Position numbers and translations under genes: made by a program. The notes below the pieces were generated by a model. It had not been told where the DNA came from, did not search any database, and saw only the letters and a program-made list of their open reading frames with translations. Of a stretch of DNA of 64,000 nt, positions 58,150-64,000 are shown one piece after another (position 1 is the stretch's first letter; each line of letters opens with the position of its first letter). Source of the stretch: Actinophytocola sp963826035 (lineage in GTDB: Bacteria > Actinomycetota > Actinomycetes > Mycobacteriales > Pseudonocardiaceae); the NCBI GenBank assembly GCA_963826035.1, contig CAWGVZ010000015.1, positions 434,001 through 498,000 on the forward strand. The letters run 5' to 3'.

Positions 58150-58932
58150 GTGGATCGCTACGAACGGCTGAGCACCCTCCTCGACCTGCTCGGGCAGCGC
58201 GGCAAGGTCGATGTGGACGACCTGTCCGGGGAGCTGGCGGTGTCGGCCGCCACCATCCGCCGTGACCTGGACCACCTGGCCGAGCAGCAGCTGCTCACCA
58301 GGACTCGGGGCGGGGCGGTGGCCAACAACGTGGCCTACGACCTGCCGCTGCGCTACAAAACGGCGCGGCACGCCTCGGAGAAGGAACGGATCGGCCGAGG
58401 CGCGGCCGCGCTGGTGGACCGAGGCAGCGTGGTCGGCCTGAACGGCGGCACCACCACCACGGAGATCGCCAGAGCGTTGGCCCTGCGCCCGGAGCTGAAC
58501 GGCGGCGACGAGCCAGGGCTGACCGTGGTGACCAACGCGCTGAACATCGCGAGCGAGCTGGCCGTGCGTCCGCAGGTGAAGATCGTGGTGACCGGGGGAG
58601 TGGCCCGGCCGTCGTCGTTCGAGCTGACCGGCCCGTTGGCCACCCGGATCCTCGGCGAGATCACCATGGACGTCGTGTTCCTCGGGGTGGACGCGGTCGA
58701 CCCGGTCCACGGCGCGTACGCCCACCACGAGGGCGAGGCCAGCATCAACCGGCTGATGACCGAACGCGCCCGCCGGATCGTGGTGGCGGCCGACAGCTCC
58801 AAGCTGGGCCGGCACGCGTTCGCCCAGATCTGCCCGGCGTCGGCGATCGACCTGCTGATCACCGACGCCGCCGCACCCGCCGAGCTGGTGGCCGCCTTCG
58901 AGGCGGAGGGCGTGACCGTCGAGACGGTCTAG
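58150..58932 (+). CDS. DeoR-family regulator
   Basis: 260 residues. The DeoR HTH ('RYERLSTLLDLLGQRGKVDV', 'LSGELAVSAATIRRDLDHLA') covers about 2-55, and the sugar-phosphate sensor domain (about 75-235) includes 'LNGGTTTTEIARAL' and 'VAADSSKLGRHAFAQICP'. It starts at GTG 58150; the upstream ATG-like frame is the operator. It is divergent from the ROK/PfkB/aldolase operon and probably represses it until a sugar phosphate appears. Confidence 0.93.
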   Translation: MDRYERLSTLLDLLGQRGKVDVDDLSGELAVSAATIRRDLDHLAEQQLLTRTRGGAVANNVAYDLPLRYKTARHASEKERIGRGAAALVDRGSVVGLNGGTTTTEIARALALRPELNGGDEPGLTVVTNALNIASELAVRPQVKIVVTGGVARPSSFELTGPLATRILGEITMDVVFLGVDAVDPVHGAYAHHEGEASINRLMTERARRIVVAADSSKLGRHAFAQICPASAIDLLITDAAAPAELVAAFEAEGVTVETV

Positions 58933-58978
58933 TGACCCCCTGCTCGTGGGAGCATGGCGGCGGAACTGGGGGATGGCG

Positions 58979-59776
58979 ATGTCGAGACTTCGGAACTGGC
59001 TGGTGGTGGTGACCGCCGGGGTGGCCGTCGTGGTCGCGTTGGTGGTGGTGGTGTCGTCGCATGGATCGGGCAGCGGGTCCCCGCCGACCACCGACACCCC
59101 CGCGTGGACGACCTTCGCCGCCGAGGTGGTGGGCGTGCGGCGGGGCGACGAGCGCACGGCCATCGTCGAGGTGGAGCTGCCCGCCGGTCGCGCCGACTGC
59201 GCCCGTGACCTACGCGTCGAGATGGTCGAGGACCAGCTCCCCGACCGGCCGACCGTCATCTACGCGAACATCGTCTTCTCCTCGGCCGGCACGGGCGTGG
59301 CGGGCGCCTGCCCGGACCGGGCACCCGCCGAGGTCACGCTGCCGGTGTCCCAGCCGCTTGGCGACCGGGAGTTGCTGTTCAACTCGACGGCCCCCGCGTG
59401 GTCGCCCGACGGAGCGCGGTACCGCACGTGCGACGAGATCCTCGGCTGTCAGCCGCCTGCCGACCACTGCGACCGCGCCTGGATCGACACGGCGCTGTAC
59501 TCCATGGATCTCCCGGTCAAGCGTACCGGCGCCGTGAGCAACGTCGTGGCCTGCGACGGCACCTGGCTCGTGCTCGAGCTGAACCGCGGCGCCGGCAACT
59601 GTCCGCCCGACCAGCCCTGCGCGAGCACGGCGGAGACCAGGCGCCTGTTCCTCTACTTCGGACAGTACGGATGGGACACGGTGGCTAGTACCCGGGACGC
59701 CGGCTGCGCCGCGGTGCACGCCGAGCGACCGGACTTTCCGGCCGCGCTCTGCGAGACACTGCCCGCTGTGGGCTAG
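58979..59776 (+). CDS. Membrane-anchored exported protein, unknown
   Basis: 265 residues. One N-terminal transmembrane helix (about 6-30) with a short basic cytoplasmic end is followed by an extracytoplasmic domain of about 230 residues containing about twelve Cys (for example 'TCDEILGCQPPADHC', 'VVACDGTW', 'NCPPDQPC'), suggesting several disulfides. The C-terminal part resembles a lectin/hydrolase-inhibitor-like fold but I name no family. ATG 58979 is preferred because GGGGGA is at the right distance; 58973 is an alternative. Its stop shares CTAG with the convergent TetR stop. Confidence 0.65.
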   Translation: MSRLRNWLVVVTAGVAVVVALVVVVSSHGSGSGSPPTTDTPAWTTFAAEVVGVRRGDERTAIVEVELPAGRADCARDLRVEMVEDQLPDRPTVIYANIVFSSAGTGVAGACPDRAPAEVTLPVSQPLGDRELLFNSTAPAWSPDGARYRTCDEILGCQPPADHCDRAWIDTALYSMDLPVKRTGAVSNVVACDGTWLVLELNRGAGNCPPDQPCASTAETRRLFLYFGQYGWDTVASTRDAGCAAVHAERPDFPAALCETLPAVG

Positions 59777-60381
59777 TGGCCGAGCATGCGTAGGACCAGT
59801 TCGGCGTACTGACGCCCTAATACAGCAGGCGACTGCCGACTGGTGGGCGAATACCAGCGAGCCACGTCAATCCCCATGGACAGCGCGGCACGAGCGGCCG
59901 TCCGCACATCCGGAACCTGGAAGCAACCCTCCTGAACCCCCCGAGTGATCACATCCCGCACCAGCTGCTCGGTCCGCCGCCGCAGGTCGATCACCACCTC
60001 GTAATCCTCCGGCGTGAGCGCCCCCAACTCGTACTGCACGACCCTGGCCACCACATGCCGCTTGGCGTGCCAGGCCACGAACTTCTCGACCACCGACCGC
60101 ATCGCCTCCACCGGATCGGGCGCGGCGGCGACCGCCGCCTCCACCATGGCCAGCGTGCCGGCGTGCCCGGACCGGCTGATGGCGAACAACACAGCCGACT
60201 TGGCCGGGAAGTGCACGTACAATGCCGCGGGACTCATCCCGGCGGCCGTGGCGATATCCCGGGTCGTGGTGGCGTGATATCCACGAACGGAGAACGACTG
60301 AACTGCCGCCGCCATCAACCGACGAGCCGCCGCCGGCCGCACGTCCGGCCAGAGATCGTCCGGGAGTTCCACCTGGGTCAC
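59773..60381 (-). CDS. TetR-family regulator of the acyl-CoA operon
   Basis: 202 residues. The HTH ('ATTTRDIATAAGMSPAALYV', then H-F-P-A-K) is at about 37-70. The C-terminal region matches TetR_C_41/FadR-like regulators that bind acyl-CoAs. It starts at GTG 60381 in a GTGA overlap with the acyl-CoA dehydrogenase. Being last in a five-gene operon with SDR, MaoC and two acyl-CoA dehydrogenases, it is likely an autoregulator of that pathway and a candidate for the TAAGC-N4-GCTTA box. Confidence 0.85.
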   Translation of the reverse strand: MTQVELPDDLWPDVRPAAARRLMAAAVQSFSVRGYHATTTRDIATAAGMSPAALYVHFPAKSAVLFAISRSGHAGTLAMVEAAVAAAPDPVEAMRSVVEKFVAWHAKRHVVARVVQYELGALTPEDYEVVIDLRRRTEQLVRDVITRGVQEGCFQVPDVRTAARAALSMGIDVARWYSPTSRQSPAVLGRQYAELVLRMLGH

Positions 60382-61460
60382 GCGGGTAGGTCTATCAGCG
60401 GCGCCAGCAGCTGCCGGTGCCGCCCCGCCGTCCCGAGCGCGATCGCGTCCGCCTTGGCGCGCTTCAGGTACAGGTGTGCCGGGTGCTCCCAGGTCATCCC
60501 GATCCCACCGTGTAGCTGGACGGCCTCCTCGGCGGCGTGCACGGCGACCGAAGATCCGAGCGACTTCGCGATGCTGGCCGTCCGAGGCGACGGATCGTCG
60601 GCCGCGTTGCGGGCGGTGGCGCGCGCGAGCACCAGGTCCTGCCACACGTCCGCCAGCCGGTGCTTCAGCGCCTGGAACGACCCGACCGGGCGGCCGAACT
60701 GGTGACGCTCCTTCAGGTACGCGACCGTGGTGTCCAGGCACCACTCGGCCACCCCGAGCTGTTCGGACGCCAGCAACCCGGCGGCCGTCCACAGTGCGCC
60801 GTCCACGGCGGCCGCCGCCGTGTCCGGGCCGGCGAGCTGGGTCGAGGCGGCACCGGCCAGCTCAAGATCGGCCACCGGCCGGGTCAGGTCGAGCGACACG
60901 ACCGGCGTGACGGTCACCTGGTCGGCGGCCACCGCATGCAGCTGCGGGCCGTCCGGTCCGGTGGCGGGTACGAGGAACACGTCGGCCGGCCCGGCGTCGG
61001 CCACCGTCCGCACGCGACCGTGCAGGCCGTCGGCGTCCGCGCGCACGGCACCGGGGAACGCCGAACCCGGTGCGGTGGCCAGCGACACGGCGAGCGTGCC
61101 GATCCGCTCACCCGAGCCGAGCGCGTCGAGCAGCTCCCGCACCTCCGTGCCAGCCTTGCAGCCGAGCAGCGCGGTGGTGGCGAGCACGGCGCTGCCGAGG
61201 AACGGCACGGGCGCGACGAACCGGCCCAACTCCTCCAGCACCACGGCCGTCTCCCGCACCGAGGCGCCCTGCCCGCCCAGGTCCTCCGGCACGTGCAGCG
61301 CCGTGGCACCCAGGCCGGTGAGCGAGCGCCACAGCTCGAGGTCGTAGGGCTGGTCGCTCTCGCAGCGGGCGATGACGGTCGCCGGCTGCGCGCGGTCGGT
61401 CAGCAGATCCTTGACGCTCGCCCGGAGTTGGTCCTCGATGTCCGTGTAGAGCAGGTTCAT
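60378..61460 (-). CDS. Acyl-CoA dehydrogenase (short, divergent subgroup)
   Basis: 360 residues. The fold's features are present: 'SLTGLGATALHVPEDLGGQG' near 46-65, the C-terminal 'AVQLHGGIGMTWEHPAHLYL' (about 313-332), K-R-A-K-A-D, and the W-x-x-x-Y-L-K-E-R-H-Q-F-G-R-P-V segment. In GIGMTWEHP the Glu is the usual active-site base position of the FadE group in mycobacterial heterodimeric ACADs. This shorter partner plus the next gene probably form an alpha2beta2 complex. Its ATG overlaps the stop of the upstream ACAD gene (ATGA). Confidence 0.88.
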   Translation of the reverse strand: MNLLYTDIEDQLRASVKDLLTDRAQPATVIARCESDQPYDLELWRSLTGLGATALHVPEDLGGQGASVRETAVVLEELGRFVAPVPFLGSAVLATTALLGCKAGTEVRELLDALGSGERIGTLAVSLATAPGSAFPGAVRADADGLHGRVRTVADAGPADVFLVPATGPDGPQLHAVAADQVTVTPVVSLDLTRPVADLELAGAASTQLAGPDTAAAAVDGALWTAAGLLASEQLGVAEWCLDTTVAYLKERHQFGRPVGSFQALKHRLADVWQDLVLARATARNAADDPSPRTASIAKSLGSSVAVHAAEEAVQLHGGIGMTWEHPAHLYLKRAKADAIALGTAGRHRQLLAPLIDLPA

Positions 61461-62629
61461 CGCGGCAGGTCCTTCCAGGGGACTTTCACGTCCGTGCGTG
61501 GCTCGGCGGGCAGGCCGAGCACGCGCTCGGCGATGATGTTGCGCAGCACCTCGGACGTGCCGCCCTCGATGGAGTTGCCCTTCGCGCGCAGGTACCGGTA
61601 GCCGGCGCCGCGGCCGGTGAAGTCGACCATCTCCGGCCGGCGCAGCGTCCAGTCGTCGTAGCGCAGGCCATCCTCGCCGAGCAGTTCGACCTCGAGGCCG
61701 GACAGCTCCTGGGCCAGCCGGGCGAACGCGAGCTTCATGGCCGAACCCTCGGGCCCCGGCGAGCCGACGGCGAGTTGCTGGCGCAGCCGGACACCCGCCA
61801 GCCGCAGCGCCTCCGCCTGGGTCACCAGCTCCAGCAGCCGGTCGTGCAGCTCCGGGGTGTGGCGGTCCGGATTCTCCCGCCAGGTACGGGAAACCACGCC
61901 CGGCATGCCGCCGTCCCGCGGCGCCGGCCGGCTGCCGATGGCCACACGCTCGTTCATCAGCGTGGTCTGTGCGACCCGCCAGCCGTCGCCGACCTCGCCG
62001 AGCCGGTTGTCATCCGGGATCCGTGCATCGGTCAGGAAGACCTCGTTGAACTCGGCCTCGCCCGTGATCTGGCGCAGCGGCCGGACCTCCACGCCGGGAT
62101 CGGTCATGTCGCACACGAAGTACGACAGCCCGACGTGCTTGGGGACGTCCGGGTCGGTGCGGGCCAACAGAATCGCCCAGCGGGCGTTGTGCGCGCTGGA
62201 GGTCCACACCTTCTGGCCGGTGACCAGCCAGTCGGATCCTTCGCGTACGGCGCGGGTGCCCGCGGCCGCGAGGTCGGAGCCCGCGCCCGGCTCGGAGAAC
62301 AGCTGGCACCACACCTCCTCGCCGGTCCACAGTGGACGCAGGAAACGCTGCTTCTGTTCGTCCGTGCCGAAGGCGAGGATGGTCGGTGCGGCCATGCCGA
62401 GCCCGATGCCGATCTGGCGCGGGTCGTTGTCCGGCGCGCCGGCCAGCTCCTCGTCCACAATGGACTGCATGGCGCGCGGCAGATCCAGCCCGCCGAGGCC
62501 CGCCGGGAAGTGCACCCAGGCGAGCCCGGCGTCGAACCGGGCGCGCAGGAACTCGAGACGGTCGGTGGTCGCCGGATCGTTGTCGCTCAGGAAGTCCCGG
62601 GCCAGCGTGCGCAGCTCGTCGGCGTTCAC
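61457..62629 (-). CDS. Acyl-CoA dehydrogenase
   Basis: 390 residues with a complete acyl-CoA dehydrogenase outline: 'AWVHFPAGLGGLDLPRAMQS', 'EPGAGSDLAAAGTRAVREG', W-L-V-T-G-Q-K-V-W-T-S, 'NERVAIG' and the C-terminal 'GNSIEGGTSEVLRNIIAERV'. FAD-dependent alpha-beta desaturation of an acyl-CoA is expected. It starts at GTG 62629 in a GTGA overlap with MaoC. Paired ACADs of unequal length, as here, are known in cholesterol side-chain degradation in mycobacteria, but the substrate is not fixed by sequence. Confidence 0.92.
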   Translation of the reverse strand: MNADELRTLARDFLSDNDPATTDRLEFLRARFDAGLAWVHFPAGLGGLDLPRAMQSIVDEELAGAPDNDPRQIGIGLGMAAPTILAFGTDEQKQRFLRPLWTGEEVWCQLFSEPGAGSDLAAAGTRAVREGSDWLVTGQKVWTSSAHNARWAILLARTDPDVPKHVGLSYFVCDMTDPGVEVRPLRQITGEAEFNEVFLTDARIPDDNRLGEVGDGWRVAQTTLMNERVAIGSRPAPRDGGMPGVVSRTWRENPDRHTPELHDRLLELVTQAEALRLAGVRLRQQLAVGSPGPEGSAMKLAFARLAQELSGLEVELLGEDGLRYDDWTLRRPEMVDFTGRGAGYRYLRAKGNSIEGGTSEVLRNIIAERVLGLPAEPRTDVKVPWKDLPR

Positions 62630-63078
62630 GGCACGTACACCACAATCGTCTCCGCGACGCAGGCCGGTTTCTCGGCGCCGTCGATCTCGACGGTCCAGCG
62701 CAGGGTGGCCTGCTTGCCCTGCGGCCGGTCGGTGACGTCCACCAGCTCGGCGCCGGCGCGGATGCGCGAGCCGACCGGGACGACCGACGGGAACCGGACC
62801 TTGCCGAGCCCGTAGTTGATGCCCATGGTGAGGCCGTCGACGCGGTAGACCTCCTTGCCCAGGAAGGGGATCAGCGACAGCGTGAGGTAGCCGTGGGCGA
62901 TGGTGGCACCGAACGGGCCGCCGGCGGCGCGCTCGGTGTCCACGTGGATCCACTGGTGGTCGCCCGTGGCGTCGGCGAACGTGTTCACCTGCTCCTGGGT
63001 GACCGTGTGCCAGTCGCCGTGGCCGAGCACCTCGCCCTTGGCGGCCGCGAACTCGTCGAGGTTGGCGAAGATCCGCAT
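62626..63078 (-). CDS. MaoC-like (R)-enoyl-CoA hydratase
   Basis: 150 residues, hotdog fold. 'DATGDHQWIHVDTERA' carries the catalytic Asp40 and His45 of the hydratase-2 motif. 'AHGYLTLSLIP' and 'GINYGLGKVRFPSVV' follow. This class adds water to trans-2-enoyl-CoA to make (R)-3-hydroxyacyl-CoA, matching the flanking dehydrogenases and SDR. It begins at ATG 63078, seven bases after the SDR stop, and ends overlapping the acyl-CoA dehydrogenase GTG. Confidence 0.92.
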   Translation of the reverse strand: MRIFANLDEFAAAKGEVLGHGDWHTVTQEQVNTFADATGDHQWIHVDTERAAGGPFGATIAHGYLTLSLIPFLGKEVYRVDGLTMGINYGLGKVRFPSVVPVGSRIRAGAELVDVTDRPQGKQATLRWTVEIDGAEKPACVAETIVVYVP

Positions 63079-63085
63079 GGCGTCC

Positions 63086-63835
63086 TCAGTCCTGTGGCCC
63101 GCCGGCCACGTAGATCACCTGGCCGGACACGAACCCGGCCTCCTCGCTCACCAGGAACGACGCGAGCGCCGCGATGTCCTCCGGCTGCCCGACCCGGCGC
63201 ACGGGGATGGCGGCCGCCGCCGCGTCCTTGAACTGCTGGAAGTCGGCGCCGACGCGGGCCGCGGTGGCCGCGGTCATGTCGGTCTCGATGAACCCGGGCG
63301 CGATCGCGTTGGCCGTGACGCCGAACTTGCCCAGCTCGATGGCCACGGTCTTCGTGAAGCCCTGCATGCCGGCCTTGGCGGCCGAGTAGTTGACCTGGCC
63401 CCGGTTGCCGAGCGCGGAGGTGCTGGACAGATTGACCACCCGGCCCCAGCTCTGCTCGGTCTGGTGCTTCTGCACCTCGCGGGTCATGAGGAACGCGCCG
63501 CGCAGGTGCACGTTCAGCACCATGTCCCAGTCGTCCTCGGACATCTTGAACAGCAGGTTGTCGCGCAGGATGCCGGCGTTGTTCACCAACACGGTCGGCG
63601 GGCCGAGCCGGTCGGCCACCTTGGCGACCGCAGCCGTCACCTGCTCGGCGTTCGAGACGTCGGCGCCGACCGCCAGTGCCGTGCCACCCTGGTCGGCGAT
63701 CGCGGCGACCGTGGCGGCGCAGTTGTCCTCCGTGAGGTCGACCACCCCGACGGCGAAACCGTCGTCGGCGAGACGCTTGGCGATGGCCGCACCGATGCCA
63801 CGGGCGGCACCGGTGACGATCGCGACACGGGTCAC
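63086..63835 (-). CDS. SDR oxidoreductase, FabG-like
   Basis: 249 residues. 'TGAARGIG' near 8-15, NNAG near 85-88, catalytic Tyr150 and Lys154 (NYSAAKAGM) and 'NAIAPGFIETDM' mark a 3-oxoacyl-ACP/CoA reductase of FabG type. It probably oxidises the 3-hydroxyacyl-CoA from the MaoC step. GTG 63835 is chosen with AAGGAGGA upstream. First gene of the five-gene operon; the TAAGC-N4-GCTTA palindrome lies 17 bases upstream. Confidence 0.93.
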   Translation of the reverse strand: MTRVAIVTGAARGIGAAIAKRLADDGFAVGVVDLTEDNCAATVAAIADQGGTALAVGADVSNAEQVTAAVAKVADRLGPPTVLVNNAGILRDNLLFKMSEDDWDMVLNVHLRGAFLMTREVQKHQTEQSWGRVVNLSSTSALGNRGQVNYSAAKAGMQGFTKTVAIELGKFGVTANAIAPGFIETDMTAATAARVGADFQQFKDAAAAAIPVRRVGQPEDIAALASFLVSEEAGFVSGQVIYVAGGPQD

Positions 63836-63852
63836 TGTGTTCCTCCTTGAGG

Positions 63853-63866
63853 TAAGCAAGCGCTTA
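63853..63866 (-). promoter_or_regulatory. TAAGC-N4-GCTTA operator of the acyl-CoA operon
   Basis: TAAGCAAGCGCTTA carries the same TAAGC-N4-GCTTA pattern as 1114-1127, followed closely by another TAAGC half-site (63868-63872). It lies 17 bases before the SDR GTG. A TetR repressor is the natural candidate; the TetR encoded at the other end of the operon (59773-60381) fits best. Confidence 0.6.
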
Positions 63867-63906
63867 GTAAGCTACCTGGCCGGTCGTGCTCCGGCAAGAT
63901 GGGGCC

Positions 63907-64000
63907 ATGGCGAGCGAGATCGTTGTGAGCACGCAGGATCTTCGTGAGGTCACCGCGTTCGCCGCGGGGTGCGCGGAGGTGGTGCTCGGGATCTTCGAGG
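63907..64000 (+). CDS. Start of an unidentified protein (truncated by window edge)
   Basis: ATG 63907 opens an uninterrupted frame to the window edge (31 residues), beginning MASEIVVSTQDLREVTAFAA. The pattern of short strand, 'DLREVTAFAA' helix and 'CAEVVLGIFE' recalls the N-terminus of putative immunity/SbcC-like proteins, but this is far too short to be sure. It is divergent from the acyl-CoA operon. Confidence 0.4.
   Translation, partial: MASEIVVSTQDLREVTAFAAGCAEVVLGIFE

Overview
The window is a 64 kb stretch of a very GC-rich actinomycete chromosome. Mycothiol chemistry (MscR), F420 biosynthesis (FbiC), a fused isobutyryl-CoA mutase (IcmF), LCP cell-wall ligase, many TetR/LuxR regulators, frequent GTG starts and leaderless promoters all fit. 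I would guess a Pseudonocardiales relative (Lentzea/Saccharothrix/Actinosynnema type), but that is inference without a search. No prophage, CRISPR array, tRNA or rRNA was seen, and no intact transposase.

Layout. 1-4.6 kb: end of an Lrp regulator, an SDR, an ABC-F ribosome-protection gene behind an apparent attenuator leader, a small HTH gene and a GT87-like membrane protein. 4.7-8.9 kb: an ABC exporter, DUF1801, a MobA-like transferase and an NmrA-like reductase. 9-11.7 kb: TetR, alpha/beta hydrolase and LCP ligase in overlapping order. 11.8-16.2 kb: two methyltransferases divergent from a large STAND/LuxR regulator. 16.3-18.2 kb: peroxiredoxin, PAP2-like protein and an unknown. 18.3-24.5 kb: a polyol/sugar ABC uptake operon with a dehydrogenase, divergent from a SorC regulator with two mirror-image operators. 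24.5-26.2 kb: quinone reductase/TetR divergent pair with a perfect operator. 26.4-29.4 kb: an SPFH/zinc-ribbon/coiled-coil membrane operon resembling Bacillus YdjGHI. 29.5-34.2 kb: PaaI thioesterase, IcmF and 3-hydroxyacyl-CoA dehydrogenase. 34.5-41 kb: secreted S1 protease, a MITE-like palindrome, LysR/MpaB-like pair, TetRs, a membrane protein, a CGNR protein and an unlisted 46-residue CxC protein. 41.2-44.2 kb: fbiC and a lipoprotein. 45-50.3 kb: a LAL-type LuxR regulator followed by two exported proteins. 50.3-53.9 kb: glyoxalase-like protein, mscR plus its MBL partner, and a class III aminotransferase. 54.1-55.4 kb: a leaderless ArsR/SRPBCC pair. 55.4-58.9 kb: ROK kinase, PfkB kinase and class II aldolase under a divergent DeoR regulator. 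59-63.8 kb: an acyl-CoA catabolic operon (SDR, MaoC, two acyl-CoA dehydrogenases, TetR).

The most unusual non-coding signal is a set of five arrays of 21-22 bp degenerate repeats (about 6.7, 26.2, 34.2, 44.6 and 53.9 kb). Four of the five fill convergent intergenic gaps. Four are built as inverted arms, so each can fold into a long hairpin; they look like expanded bidirectional terminators. A second theme is regulatory DNA that can be read directly: perfect inverted operators next to SorC, DeoR, TetR, ArsR and STAND/LuxR regulators, and a shared TAAGC-N4-GCTTA box in front of two SDR genes at opposite ends of the window.
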